DNA of 64,000 nt from JAVBLY01 sp031553035. Lineage in GTDB: Bacteria > Bacillota > Clostridia > Peptostreptococcales > Anaerovoracaceae. Both the position numbers and the translations under genes were made by a program. The notes below the pieces were generated by a model that was not told the origin of the DNA, searched no databases, and worked only from the letters and a program-made list of their open reading frames with translations. Positions 55,169 to 64,000 of the stretch are shown piece by piece (position 1 is the stretch's first letter; each line of letters begins with the position of its first letter). The stretch covers positions 1 to 64,000 of the forward strand of contig JAVBLY010000008.1 in assembly GCA_031553035.1 (NCBI GenBank), read 5' to 3'.

Positions 55169-56395
55169 ATGAGCATAAAAATTGAATTTGCACAAAACGG
55201 TATATGTGCCCCACAGGGCTTTAAGGCATCAGGCATCCATGCGGGATTCAAAAAAAATCCGTCAAAGAAGGATCTGGGGTTGATTTTTTCAGAAAAGGAA
55301 TGTAACGCCGCTGCTGTTTACACGAAGAACAAGGTCAAGGGTGCGCCTATTGCAGTCACTAAGGAGCATCTGAAGGACGGCAAAGCCAGAGCCATTATCA
55401 CAAACAGCGGTAACGCCAATACCTGCGCTCCAAACGGAGTTGAAATCGCAAAGGCGACTTGTTCGCTTCTTGCCGGTGAACTTGAAATAAAAAATGATGA
55501 TATCATAATCTGTTCCACCGGTGTCATCGGCGAGGAACTTTCCATAGAGCCGTTCAAGAAGGGTATGCCCAGGCTTGTCAAAAAGCTTTCGGAAGAAGGT
55601 TCCACATCGTCAGCCAAAGCAATCATGACCACCGACAAGGTCCCAAAGGAAGTAGCCGTGTCATTTCTACTTGGCGGGAAGATATGCAAGATTGGTGGTA
55701 TTGCAAAGGGAAGCGGGATGATAAATCCCAATATGGCAACCATGCTTTCATTTATAACTACCGATGCGGCCATAAGCTCTGAAATGCTCCGGCATATGCT
55801 TCTTGAAGATGTAAAGGATACTTACAATCAACTGACAATTGACGGTGATACATCGACAAATGATACGCTGGCCATAATGGCAAGCGGACTTGCCGGCAAC
55901 AAAGAGATCACAGGCGAGGGGACGGATTACGAAACTTTCATGCAGGCTCTAAATATGGTAACCACTTATCTTTGCAGAGAGCTGGCAAAAGACGGAGAAG
56001 GAGCAACCAAGCTTCTTGAAACAGTAGTAAGCGGAGCACCGGATGTAGATACCGCGAGGGTCATCAGCAAAACGATCACAGATTCTGCATTAGTCAAGAC
56101 CGCTGTATTCGGTGAAGATCCAAACTGGGGAAGGATCCTTTGCGCTCTTGGATATTCGGAAGGCGAATTCAGCACTGACAACGTGGATGTTACAATTTCC
56201 TCCAAGTCCGGCAATATAGATGTATGCAGAGGGACGACCGCAGTTGAGTTTGATGATGATCAGGCGAAGAAAGTCTTGTCTGAAAACGAGATCATGCTAT
56301 TGGTCAATTTAAATACCGGCGATTCCCAGGCTGCGGCATACGGCTGTGATCTCACATACAGCTATGTAAAGATAAACGGAAAGTACAGGACATAG
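55169..56395 (+). CDS. argJ: Bifunctional ornithine acetyltransferase / N-acetylglutamate synthase
   Basis: A 408-residue ArgJ, which transfers the acetyl group from acetylornithine back to glutamate (cyclic arginine pathway). The self-cleavage and nucleophile site is visible as KGSGMINPNMATML (Thr after Ala-Met-like context), along with DGDTSTNDT and NWGRIL. Second gene of the operon, 53 bp after argC. The cyclic pathway makes a separate argA unnecessary for flux. Confidence 0.95.
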   Translation: MSIKIEFAQNGICAPQGFKASGIHAGFKKNPSKKDLGLIFSEKECNAAAVYTKNKVKGAPIAVTKEHLKDGKARAIITNSGNANTCAPNGVEIAKATCSLLAGELEIKNDDIIICSTGVIGEELSIEPFKKGMPRLVKKLSEEGSTSSAKAIMTTDKVPKEVAVSFLLGGKICKIGGIAKGSGMINPNMATMLSFITTDAAISSEMLRHMLLEDVKDTYNQLTIDGDTSTNDTLAIMASGLAGNKEITGEGTDYETFMQALNMVTTYLCRELAKDGEGATKLLETVVSGAPDVDTARVISKTITDSALVKTAVFGEDPNWGRILCALGYSEGEFSTDNVDVTISSKSGNIDVCRGTTAVEFDDDQAKKVLSENEIMLLVNLNTGDSQAAAYGCDLTYSYVKINGKYRT

Positions 56396-56438
56396 GCATC
56401 AGGGAATTGAACCGATATATCTTAAGCGGAGAAACATA

Positions 56439-57296
56439 ATGAAAGACAGAACAGAAAACGCAAAAATTTTACTAGAGGCACTGCCATATATACAGCAATT
56501 CAATGGTAAGACGATCGTTGTCAAATACGGAGGCAATGCAATGCTCAACGACGAGCTCAAAAACTCGGTCATGAGAGACATAGTGCTTCTTTCAATAGTA
56601 GGGATGAGGGTAGTCCTGGTCCATGGCGGAGGTCCGGAGATCAGCTCTATGCTGGAAAAGCTGGGCAAAGAATCGGTCTTCGTCGATGGGCTGAGGTATA
56701 CCGATAAAGAAACCGCCGAAATTGTGGCAATGGTCCTGGCAGGCAAGGTGAACAAAAGTCTTGTTTCGCTGATCCATTCCAATAAAGGAAAAGCCCTGGG
56801 GCTTTGCGGAGCAGACGGCGGAATGATAAAAGCTGATAAAAAACAGGCGGTCGACCTTGGCTATGTCGGCGATATAGTTCATATAGATCCTGAGCCTATA
56901 AAAGTATCGCTGGACGAGGGATTTATCCCTGTGGTGGCAACCATAGGCGTGGACGAAGACGGACAAGTTTATAATATCAATGCCGATACTGCCGCTGCCG
57001 ATATCGCGGCGGCTCTTAACGCGGAAAAACTGGTTACGATGACAGACATAAGAGGACTTCTTCGTGACGTAGACGATGAGGACAGTCTCATAAGCCAGCT
57101 TAAGATCAACGACATCCCCGATCTTATAAATGAAGGAATAATATCAGGAGGAATGATACCTAAGATCGAAAGTATCGTATCTGCAATGAACAAAGGTTTA
57201 AATGAGGCAGTGATAATCGACGGCCGCATAGAGCACTCAATACTTTTGGAGTTGTTTTCCGACAGCGGAATTGGTACACTGTTTCTCAGAGACTAG
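56439..57296 (+). CDS. argB: Acetylglutamate kinase
   Basis: A 285-residue kinase that phosphorylates N-acetylglutamate. Motifs: TIVVKYGGNAM (phosphate binding), LVHGGGPEIS, FVDGLRYTD, NINADTAAADIA, GGMIPK. It has the N-terminal helix typical of arginine-feedback-inhibited forms, so end-product control is likely. Third gene of the operon. Confidence 0.96.
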   Translation: MKDRTENAKILLEALPYIQQFNGKTIVVKYGGNAMLNDELKNSVMRDIVLLSIVGMRVVLVHGGGPEISSMLEKLGKESVFVDGLRYTDKETAEIVAMVLAGKVNKSLVSLIHSNKGKALGLCGADGGMIKADKKQAVDLGYVGDIVHIDPEPIKVSLDEGFIPVVATIGVDEDGQVYNINADTAAADIAAALNAEKLVTMTDIRGLLRDVDDEDSLISQLKINDIPDLINEGIISGGMIPKIESIVSAMNKGLNEAVIIDGRIEHSILLELFSDSGIGTLFLRD

Positions 57297-57349
57297 TTGA
57301 CGGGGTTTACGCCCTCAATGCATGAACGCGTAAAGTAAAGGGGCTTAGC

Positions 57350-58519
57350 ATGAATAACGAAGATATAAAAAAATTAGACAAAGAATATGTGGCGGGCACA
57401 TACAACAGATACGATGTTGCCATCGAAAAAGGCAAAGGTGCGATCTGTTACGACTACGACGGCAAAAAATATATAGACTTCACCTCAGGCATAGGGGTCA
57501 ACTGCCTGGGCTATTCCGACGATGGGCTGGTCAGTGCCGTCAGTAAACAACTGGAAAATGTCCAGCATACCTCCAATCTTTTTTATACCGAACCATGCGC
57601 ATCTGTAGCCAGGAAGATGTGTGAGCGCACAGGGATGAAAAAAATGTTTTTCTGCAATTCAGGTGCAGAGGCAAACGAGGGGGCCATCAAAGCCGCCCGT
57701 AAGTATTCTGAGATCAAATACAACGGTGCAAGATATGAGATAATCTCCCTTAAGGATTCGTTTCACGGAAGAACCATGGCGGCTATCACTGCCACAGGCC
57801 AGGACTCGTTCCATAATCATTTCAATCCGCTTCTGAACGGATTCAAATACACTGACGCCAATGATATAAAGGCCCTCAAAGACATTATAAACAATCAGAC
57901 CTGCGCCATCATGATCGAGCCCATACAGGGTGAGGGGGGTGTGAATGTCCTTGATCCGGCTTATATGGACAGCATCATGAGGATCTGCCAGGAAAATGAC
58001 ATTTTGCTCATTACCGACGAAGTCCAGACCGGAGTAGGCAGGACAGGAAAATTCATGGCCGGCGACCACTATGGTATTAAGCCGGACATCATGTCTGTAG
58101 CAAAAGGCCTTGGCGGCGGGCTTCCTATAGGAGGAGTTCTGTTCGGTGCAAAAACGGAAAATGCACTGCTGCCCGGCGATCACGGCTCAACCTTCGGCGG
58201 AAATCCAGTTGTCTGTGCAGGTGCTGATCATATCATGGACAGGATCGATGATGATTTTCTTAAGAAAGTTTCGGAAAACGGTGAATATCTTAAAGAGCGG
58301 CTGAGTGCGATGGAAAATGTAACGGAAGTCACCGGCATGGGACTTATGCTTGGCGTAAGCATAAATACCGGAGAGCCCGGTCCCGTAGTAAAAAAATGCA
58401 TAAAAAACGGACTGCTGATCCTGACAGCAAAGGACAAACTGAGACTGCTTCCCCCGTTGATTATAGATAAGGATCTTATCGATGAGGGACTTGAAATATT
58501 ACAATTTGCTGTAAAGTAG
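57350..58519 (+). CDS. argD: Acetylornithine aminotransferase
   Basis: A 389-residue class III PLP aminotransferase. Motifs: FCNSGAEANEGAIKAARK, DSFHGRTMA, ITDEVQTGVGRTGKF, the PLP lysine in VAKGLGGGLPIG, and GSTFGGNPVVCA. It converts N-acetylglutamate semialdehyde to acetylornithine. Last gene of the operon, followed by a hairpin terminator. Confidence 0.94.
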   Translation: MNNEDIKKLDKEYVAGTYNRYDVAIEKGKGAICYDYDGKKYIDFTSGIGVNCLGYSDDGLVSAVSKQLENVQHTSNLFYTEPCASVARKMCERTGMKKMFFCNSGAEANEGAIKAARKYSEIKYNGARYEIISLKDSFHGRTMAAITATGQDSFHNHFNPLLNGFKYTDANDIKALKDIINNQTCAIMIEPIQGEGGVNVLDPAYMDSIMRICQENDILLITDEVQTGVGRTGKFMAGDHYGIKPDIMSVAKGLGGGLPIGGVLFGAKTENALLPGDHGSTFGGNPVVCAGADHIMDRIDDDFLKKVSENGEYLKERLSAMENVTEVTGMGLMLGVSINTGEPGPVVKKCIKNGLLILTAKDKLRLLPPLIIDKDLIDEGLEILQFAVK

Positions 58520-58570
58520 TTACAGAATGAATTTAACAGTTGTTAATATATATATTTCGTTGTAGAATGT

Positions 58571-58592
58571 AATGCGTGCGCTTGTACGCATT
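58571..58592 (+). terminator. Terminator of the arginine operon
   Basis: AATGCGT pairs with ACGCATT around an 8-nt loop, followed by a T-rich tract. Confidence 0.65.
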
Positions 58593-58711
58593 ATTCTTGT
58601 ATTTTAGTAATGAATTGCCGGTTATCCGGCCTTATGACATAAATAAAGTTTGAAAAGAAGACGAGCTTTAATGTATAATATATGGCGTAGTGTTTGAAAG
58701 GAGTGGTTTTT

Positions 58712-59719
58712 ATGGCATTAACTGATGAAGTGGGAATTGATCTCGGAACAGCTAATGTTTTGGTTTACATAAAAGGGAAGGGCGTTGTCTTAAACGAGCC
58801 TTCTGTTGTTGCTATAGATGAAGAGTCGGAGGAAATACTGGCGGTAGGTGAAGAAGCGAGAGAGATGCTTGGACGTACACCTGCAAGTATAATCGCCGTC
58901 AGACCTTTAAGAGATGGTGTTATCTCAGATTATGACATCACAGAGAGAATGCTCAAGTACTTTATCAAGAAAAGTGTAGGCGGAAGCAAATTTTTCCGTC
59001 CTAAAATCATGATATGCGTACCAAGTGGTGTAACTGAAGTTGAAAAAAGAGCAGTCATCGAGGCGGCAACGCAGGCAGGCGGCAAGTCCGTTTTTCTTAT
59101 GGAAGAACCTATTGCAGCTGCCATCGGTGCAGGTCTTGATATCGCAGAACCTTACGGCAAGATGGTGGTAGATATCGGCGGCGGAACTACAGACGTTGCG
59201 GTAATGTCCCTGGGTACAATTGTTGAAAGCAGTTCGGAAAAAACTGCAGGTGACGAACTGGATGAAGCTATCACAAAGTATATGAGACAGGAACACAAGC
59301 TCTATATCGGAGAAAGAACAGCGGAAGATATGAAGATGCACGTTGGGACCGCATATCCGAGAGAAGAGTCGGTTTCTTACGAATGTAAAGGCCGAGATCT
59401 GGTTACAGGACTCCCCAAAGCAGTGACCGTAACTTCGGAGCAGATGATGGAAGCCCTCAATGATCCGCTCCAGATCATCACAGAAACCATTCATGAAGTT
59501 CTGGAAAAAACACCACCCGAACTAGGAGCTGATATAACCGAGAACGGTATAATACTGACCGGCGGCGGTGCGCTCCTGAACGGACTAGACAAGAGAATCG
59601 AAGCCAGAACACATATAAAGGTACGTATTGCAGATGATCCCAAATCCTGCGTCGCGGTCGGTACAGGTCAGGCACTGAACTCTCTGGACCTCATCGAAAG
59701 AAATAATCTGAACAGATAA
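58712..59719 (+). CDS. mbl: MreB/Mbl-family actin-like cell-shape protein
   Basis: A 335-residue bacterial actin. Nucleotide-binding motifs: GIDLGTANVLVY (phosphate 1), VDIGGGTTDVAVM (phosphate 2), and ENGIILTGGGALLNGL (adenosine). It polymerises under the membrane and directs peptidoglycan synthesis. The frame begins at 58694, but ATG 58712 follows GGAG with proper spacing. It is a lone gene without mreC and mreD, which favours an Mbl-type paralogue; the exact symbol is uncertain. Confidence 0.9.
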   Translation: MALTDEVGIDLGTANVLVYIKGKGVVLNEPSVVAIDEESEEILAVGEEAREMLGRTPASIIAVRPLRDGVISDYDITERMLKYFIKKSVGGSKFFRPKIMICVPSGVTEVEKRAVIEAATQAGGKSVFLMEEPIAAAIGAGLDIAEPYGKMVVDIGGGTTDVAVMSLGTIVESSSEKTAGDELDEAITKYMRQEHKLYIGERTAEDMKMHVGTAYPREESVSYECKGRDLVTGLPKAVTVTSEQMMEALNDPLQIITETIHEVLEKTPPELGADITENGIILTGGGALLNGLDKRIEARTHIKVRIADDPKSCVAVGTGQALNSLDLIERNNLNR

Positions 59720-59750
59720 TCCATCAGAAACACTTTGAATAAAGAAATAT

Positions 59751-59790
59751 AAGGGGCTGTCACAAAATGAAAATAATTGTGACAGTCCTT
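59751..59790 (+). terminator. Terminator after mbl
   Basis: A stem of about 14 bp (core CTGTCACAA/TTGTGACAG extended by AAGGGG/TCCTT with G-U pairs) and a T-rich end. Confidence 0.8.
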
Positions 59791-59902
59791 TCCATATCAT
59801 TATGACGCAGTCCCTCATTTTGTATTGAAATGTAATGAAACTTTTTATAGGGTATGCTATACTTTAACATATAGTTGCTGAAAGCTCGAGAGGAGTATGT
59901 AT

Positions 59903-60526
59903 ATGATTAGATATGAAGAGTTTATTAAAAAGATTTCTGAAGAGTTCACTGAGAACAGTATTATCCCTCCGTCGGATTTTCCTAACATGGCGCTATACTC
60001 CGACCAGGTTGTCAGCTTTATCAATTCTGAATTGAGTCTGTACGGCAAGGGAGGAGGGGAGATCCTCACAAAGACCATGCTTTCAAATTACGTAAAAAAT
60101 GATCTGATCCCGTCACCGGTAAAGAAAAAATACGACAAAGAACAAATGATAATGCTCGAGCTTGTCCTTTGTCTAAAAAATGCTTTCAAAATGGATGACA
60201 TCAAAACTCTAACAAAGCCGTTTGTCGAGAGCAGGAAGTCAGCATTCGACGAATCCATCAACTTCAATGAGATCTATGAGAAACTTGAGCCCATGTACGC
60301 CCAGAAGAGGAAAGAAATGGCCCAGGAGTTGATAGATGATATCGATGTTGTAAAGGAAGCTGTAAGAGATACCGGCCTTAACGACGATGATATGACTGAG
60401 ATGTTCCTGTATATAATGATAATAGCAATGAAGATCGACACGGCCAAATTCATCGGAAAGACATTGATAAGAGAATATTACGGTAACAAAGATACAAAAC
60501 AGAAAAAGGACAAATCAAAGAAATAA
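59903..60526 (+). CDS. DUF1836-family regulator
   Basis: A 207-residue cytoplasmic protein with the DUF1836 signature, a MerR-like helix-turn-helix (ILTKTMLSNYVKNDLIPSPVKKKYDKE) and a helical C-terminal part. The family is common in Firmicutes and its role is unknown, probably transcriptional. AGGAG at 59891-59895 is correctly spaced for ATG 59903 rather than 59897. It converges on cheR with 4 bp between the stops. Confidence 0.85.
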   Translation: MIRYEEFIKKISEEFTENSIIPPSDFPNMALYSDQVVSFINSELSLYGKGGGEILTKTMLSNYVKNDLIPSPVKKKYDKEQMIMLELVLCLKNAFKMDDIKTLTKPFVESRKSAFDESINFNEIYEKLEPMYAQKRKEMAQELIDDIDVVKEAVRDTGLNDDDMTEMFLYIMIIAMKIDTAKFIGKTLIREYYGNKDTKQKKDKSKK

Positions 60527-60530
60527 ACTT

Positions 60531-61337
60531 TTATTTTTTGTATACAGAGGGGCGAACATAAGTGAAATCATGAGTCATAGTGGACAGGGATTCGCTGTGG
60601 CCAAGGAATAAATATCCGCCGGGTACCAATAGCCGGTGGAATTTTTTTATGATCTCTGTCTTTGTGGTGATATCGAAGTAGATCATCACATTTCTGCAGA
60701 AAATTGCATGAAACTGTTTTTTGAAATTGAAATCATCCAAAAGGTTGATACTTCTGAATGCAACGGAGCTTCTCAGCTTCTTGGTGATTCTTACGTGCTC
60801 GTCATCCAGCTGCTCAAAATACTTTGTTAACCAGCCGCCGGGGATATCACTGACATCATTTTGAGAATATATCCCTGTTGTGGCTGTTGAAAGGGCCCTG
60901 TTTGAAATGTCAGACGCGAGGACTGTGGCATCCCAGTCATTCCCCGCAGGTCCAATATAATCAAGATTTGTCATTGCTATGGTATATGGTTCCTGCCCGG
61001 TTGAACAGCCTGCACTCCACACTCTCAGATCCTTGGTTTTAAGAGTATTTTCTATCCACGGGAGAACTGTTTCTCTGTAAAAAACAAAATGATCTTCCTC
61101 CCGCATAAAAAAAGTATGGTTCGTAGTCAGTCGGTTGATCATGTTTGCCATTTCCTGTTTTGAAGGTTCATTGATGGCATAATCAAAGTAATCTGAATAA
61201 TTGTCATAACCTTTAGTTGATATATAAAAACCGAGGCGTCCCTCTATGAGAGCTCTTTTCTTTTCCAGATTTACTCCGTAATTGTTTTTTATATATGTTG
61301 AGATTTGAAGAAATTCTTTATCGGTCAATTCGATCAT
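60531..61337 (-). CDS. cheR: Chemotaxis protein methyltransferase CheR
   Basis: A 268-residue SAM-dependent enzyme that methylates glutamates on chemoreceptors. N-terminal helical domain and CheR catalytic domain with the SAM motif AGCSTGQEPYTIAM, CRNVMIYF and GGYLFLGHSES. Its start overlaps the cheA stop by 4 bp, so the two are co-translated. Confidence 0.95.
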   Translation of the reverse strand: MIELTDKEFLQISTYIKNNYGVNLEKKRALIEGRLGFYISTKGYDNYSDYFDYAINEPSKQEMANMINRLTTNHTFFMREEDHFVFYRETVLPWIENTLKTKDLRVWSAGCSTGQEPYTIAMTNLDYIGPAGNDWDATVLASDISNRALSTATTGIYSQNDVSDIPGGWLTKYFEQLDDEHVRITKKLRSSVAFRSINLLDDFNFKKQFHAIFCRNVMIYFDITTKTEIIKKFHRLLVPGGYLFLGHSESLSTMTHDFTYVRPSVYKK

Positions 61338-63520
61338 GATAGTATTTCCATTACATCAAGTATTAGGCTGATACTGCCGTCTCCCATAATAGTACATCCT
61401 GATACTCCGGATTTTTTCACATTGAATCCGCCAAGATACAAGGGGATAGGCTTGACTACGACCTGGGATTTTCCAATTAGCTCATCTGCCATGAGGCAAG
61501 CCATTTTGTCGCCGGAATCCACCAAGATCAAGATCGCATCATCAACAGTTTTTTCCGCATCATCTATGCCATAAATTTCATGAAGTCTGATTATGGGATA
61601 GACATTTCCTCTTAACATGATCATTTCATTATCGTCGGGGTCGCGGATAATTTCTCCTGCCTTGACCTTGAAACTTTCCTTTATATTGCTGATAGGCAGG
61701 CAGAAAATATCGTTACTGACCTTGATCTCCATGCAGGGGATGATAGCCAGAGTTACGGGTATCTTCAGGAAAATGTTTGTCCCAAGGCCCTTGACGCTTT
61801 CGATGATCACTGAGCCGCCGATAGCATTGATATTCATTTTGACAACATCCATACCTACTCCGCGACCGGAATATTCAGTTACCTCTTCTTTAGTAGAAAA
61901 TCCCGGAGCCATCAGAAGGCTGAATATCTCTTTGTCAGAGTATTCACTTTCGGGTTTGGTCAGGATATTTTTTTCTCTTGCTTTTTCCAAAATAGCTTTG
62001 GGGTCCAGACCCTTGCCGTCATCACTGACAGAAATTATGATATCTCCACCCATATTCTGAGCAGAAAGGATTATTTGTCCGGTCGAACTTTTACCGCTCT
62101 TTTCTCTTTCGACTTTAGTTTCGATAGCGTGATCCATTGCATTTCTGACAAGATGCATGATGGGATCACCAAGAGCATCGAGAATAGTTTTGTCGACTTC
62201 GGTATTCTCTCCGATCAGAATCAGTTCTGCGGCTTTATCAAGATCCTTGCACATGTCTCTTACAACCCTGCGCATCCTCTGGAAAACAGAGGATATGGGA
62301 ACCAGTCTGACAGACATGACTATGTCCTGAAGTTCATCTGTTAACTTACTCAGCTGACGTGCAGATTTTCTGAAACTGTCCAGCTTAAGATCCTGAAGAT
62401 CCGGATTCTCTGTTACCATCGATTCTGTTATAACCAGCTCTCCTACAAGATCCATAAGGTCGTCAAGTTTGGTTAGATCCACATTTATAAGACTTTGCTT
62501 TGTTGGCTTCGATGTTTTCTGAACTGATGCTTCTTTTTTGTCGGGATTAGTGATTTCAACAGATGAAGGTTCTGCGGTCAGTGCCGGAGCGTCATCACTG
62601 GCAGGTTCTTCTTCACTTTCGAGAATCACTTCCTGCACTTTTAGCTCTGTCGGCGAGCCCTGATCCACTCCTTTTATTCCGGAAACATCTGGCATCTTTT
62701 TCATAAAGGAAACAGATTCAACAGAAAGAGTTCCTTTGGAAACAGTTTCGATCTCTTCCCGGGACAGTGAAGTGGTAAAACTTACATAAAATCCGTTTTC
62801 TATTATATAGCTTGCCGAATCTGCATTGTTTTCAAGATCTGAGGGAATGGATTCATTTACAGTCCCAAGTTCTCTAAGTTTGTTAACGAGCATGAACGCT
62901 CTGATATTTTCCATTTTTGATCCATCATTAAAATAAACATGAAGGAAATATGTCTTTGTAGTTGTAGCCGGAGTCGGCATTTTTTCGGGATTTGAAGCGG
63001 TAATAGGTTCAGGTGTCCTGATCAGAGGGTTTTCAGGAGCAGGGGCTCCTGCCTGTGTTCCGCCCAGAGTCCTGCCTACATCTATTTTAGGTTCTTTTGG
63101 TGCGGCTTTGCTGCTGAAATCATCAAGCATTGCCTGAACTTCAGCTTCCAGGCTGTAGTTTTCGGTTTCAAGTTCCTCGCCGTCCTGAATCTTCTTGATT
63201 TCGCCTTTAAGAAAATCAGATACTTTCAGAACAAGATCAAAGAGAGGCGGAAACTTTTCTTCAGAAACACCGTTGTCCCGTATTATGGAGAAAAGGTCTT
63301 CGGTTTTGTGAGACACTTTTGCAATCAAATCAAATGCCATCATGGCTGAAGATCCTTTGATGGTGTGCATTATTCTAAAGATTTCGTTGATGTTTTCGCT
63401 TGTTAAGCTATTATCCGACTCAGACTGTAATAATATGCTGTCCAGTTGATCTAAAAGACCGGTTGCTTCGAATAAATAAAGCTCCAACATGGAATCGTTT
63501 GAAAAATCATTATCGCTCAT
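61334..63520 (-). CDS. cheA: Chemotaxis histidine kinase CheA
   Basis: A 728-residue kinase with the classical P1-P5 plan: P1 Hpt with phosphorylated His52 in MHTIKGSS; a linker; a P2-like alpha/beta domain (about 190-275); an acidic linker; P3 dimerisation (LDDLMDLVGELVITES); P4 ATPase with LVRNAMDHAIE, DDGKGLD, GRGVGMDVV; and P5 CheW-like. It phosphorylates CheY in response to receptors. GGCGGGG precedes the start. No receptor, CheW or CheY gene is visible in the window. Confidence 0.96.
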   Translation of the reverse strand: MSDNDFSNDSMLELYLFEATGLLDQLDSILLQSESDNSLTSENINEIFRIMHTIKGSSAMMAFDLIAKVSHKTEDLFSIIRDNGVSEEKFPPLFDLVLKVSDFLKGEIKKIQDGEELETENYSLEAEVQAMLDDFSSKAAPKEPKIDVGRTLGGTQAGAPAPENPLIRTPEPITASNPEKMPTPATTTKTYFLHVYFNDGSKMENIRAFMLVNKLRELGTVNESIPSDLENNADSASYIIENGFYVSFTTSLSREEIETVSKGTLSVESVSFMKKMPDVSGIKGVDQGSPTELKVQEVILESEEEPASDDAPALTAEPSSVEITNPDKKEASVQKTSKPTKQSLINVDLTKLDDLMDLVGELVITESMVTENPDLQDLKLDSFRKSARQLSKLTDELQDIVMSVRLVPISSVFQRMRRVVRDMCKDLDKAAELILIGENTEVDKTILDALGDPIMHLVRNAMDHAIETKVEREKSGKSSTGQIILSAQNMGGDIIISVSDDGKGLDPKAILEKAREKNILTKPESEYSDKEIFSLLMAPGFSTKEEVTEYSGRGVGMDVVKMNINAIGGSVIIESVKGLGTNIFLKIPVTLAIIPCMEIKVSNDIFCLPISNIKESFKVKAGEIIRDPDDNEMIMLRGNVYPIIRLHEIYGIDDAEKTVDDAILILVDSGDKMACLMADELIGKSQVVVKPIPLYLGGFNVKKSGVSGCTIMGDGSISLILDVMEILS

Positions 63521-63653
63521 TTAACCCCGCCATTTGTTTTCTAATGATAATTATAGCTAATCAGTATGATTATATTACATTTTTCCTGAATTTTAAACAC
63601 CTTTCTTATATTTCAGGAAAAGATTTTTTTGACGGTCAATTGACTTTAAAGTA

Positions 63654-63682
63654 TTGCATATGAAAAAAAATCAAGCTATAAT
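63654..63682 (+). promoter_or_regulatory. Promoter of the XRE regulator gene
   Basis: TTGCAT (63654-63659), a 17-bp spacer, then TATAAT (63677-63682), 55 bp before the start codon. Confidence 0.65.
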
Positions 63683-63736
63683 ATAATTCAATAATCAGAA
63701 TTAAATCAATGATTTTTGAACGGAGGGTGTAATAAA

Positions 63737-64000
63737 TTGGATGGAATAAATGACATTGTCAGAAACAATATTAAAATCTATAGAAAAATGCGCAAGATGA
63801 CTCAAAAGGGACTTGCTGAAGCTCTGGATGTTACCCATAGTTCCGTTTCCGCATGGGAAATCGGTAAAAATTCGATCGACCTTGAAAGACTTAATGATAT
63901 CTGCAGTGTTCTTGAGATAACGCTTCCTGAACTGCTTTCAGAAAATTTAAGTACAGAAGTAGCAGAGCAGAACGAAGAGAATAAGCAGATGATAGAGTAT
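63737..64000 (+). CDS. XRE-family transcriptional regulator (3' partial)
   Basis: The first 88 codons of a regulator, cut by the window end. Starts at TTG 63737 with GGAGGG 9 nt upstream; no ATG is possible because the nearby ATG frame stops at once. Helix-turn-helix of the Cro/C1 type (KMRKMTQKGLAEALDVTHSS-VSAWEIGKNSIDLERL), then the beginning of a charged region. Target genes are unknown. Confidence 0.88.
   Translation, partial: MDGINDIVRNNIKIYRKMRKMTQKGLAEALDVTHSSVSAWEIGKNSIDLERLNDICSVLEITLPELLSENLSTEVAEQNEENKQMIEY

Noticed and set aside
58535..58556. A sixth heptamer site before the mbl gene
   Set aside because: The two TTAA elements are 10 bp apart, not 11, and the spacer and -10 do not match.

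Overview
The window looks like a chromosomal segment from a low-GC, Gram-positive anaerobe, most likely class Clostridia of the Bacillota. The grounds are strong AGGAGG-type ribosome binding sites, signal peptides and single-pass surface proteins with no outer-membrane genes, an EFR1-type flavodoxin-ferredoxin, a DUF1836 regulator, an argCJBD operon and MreB/Mbl. The family cannot be settled from the sequence alone.

Bases 1-31,800 form a surface-protein and regulator island. It starts inside an InlB B-repeat surface protein. Next come a Ser/Thr kinase-FHA operon, a large beta-helix surface protein with a small membrane partner, a MACPF (perforin-type) surface protein, and several InlB-repeat proteins. 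A tandem array of seven short, lysine-rich InlB-repeat proteins follows, with near-identical N-terminal modules and variable lipocalin-like C-termini. The island ends with an FN3/Ig-like protein. Two paralogous giant regulators (about 1,080 residues: MalT-type STAND ATPase, helical repeats, then a SARP-type winged helix plus BTAD) lie inside it, as does a polytopic membrane protein with a LuxR helix-turn-helix.

The most notable find is a promoter architecture repeated five times in this island: TTTTAAC-like heptamer, 4 bp, second heptamer, exactly 14 bp, TATAnT. The 11-bp repeat period is the operator form known for SARP regulators. The sites precede the kinase operon, the beta-helix gene, the MACPF gene, a small InlB gene and the LuxR membrane protein. 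Two of them sit in the divergent regions in front of the two SARP genes, where the plus-strand -10 overlaps the SARP gene's own -10. I infer a self-limiting SARP regulon that controls surface proteins. A second repeated element is a hairpin with compensatory base changes, found just upstream of three surface-protein genes, with a divergent fourth copy. A 125-nt candidate structured RNA lies in one leader.

Bases 31,800-46,300 carry mixed functions: two FIST plus hybrid histidine kinase modules (the second extends to 49.6 kb), an M23 peptidase with LysM and G5 domains, a methyltransferase, a cold-shock protein, a ureohydrolase and an LRR-like surface protein. Decayed genes are also present: fragments resembling carbonic anhydrase, MmcQ/YjbR and a PLP aminotransferase, plus a tRNA remnant next to tRNA-fMet and tRNA-Leu(UAA). 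A 21-bp duplication of the tRNA-fMet 3' end hints at a past integration.

Bases 46,300-64,000 are mostly conserved core genes: an OmpR-type two-component operon with its own 11-bp repeat operator, a PHP phosphoesterase that is probably leaderless, the arginine operon argC-argJ-argB-argD with an ARG-box-like palindrome, an mreB/mbl gene, a DUF1836 regulator, cheR and cheA, and the start of an XRE regulator cut by the window edge.
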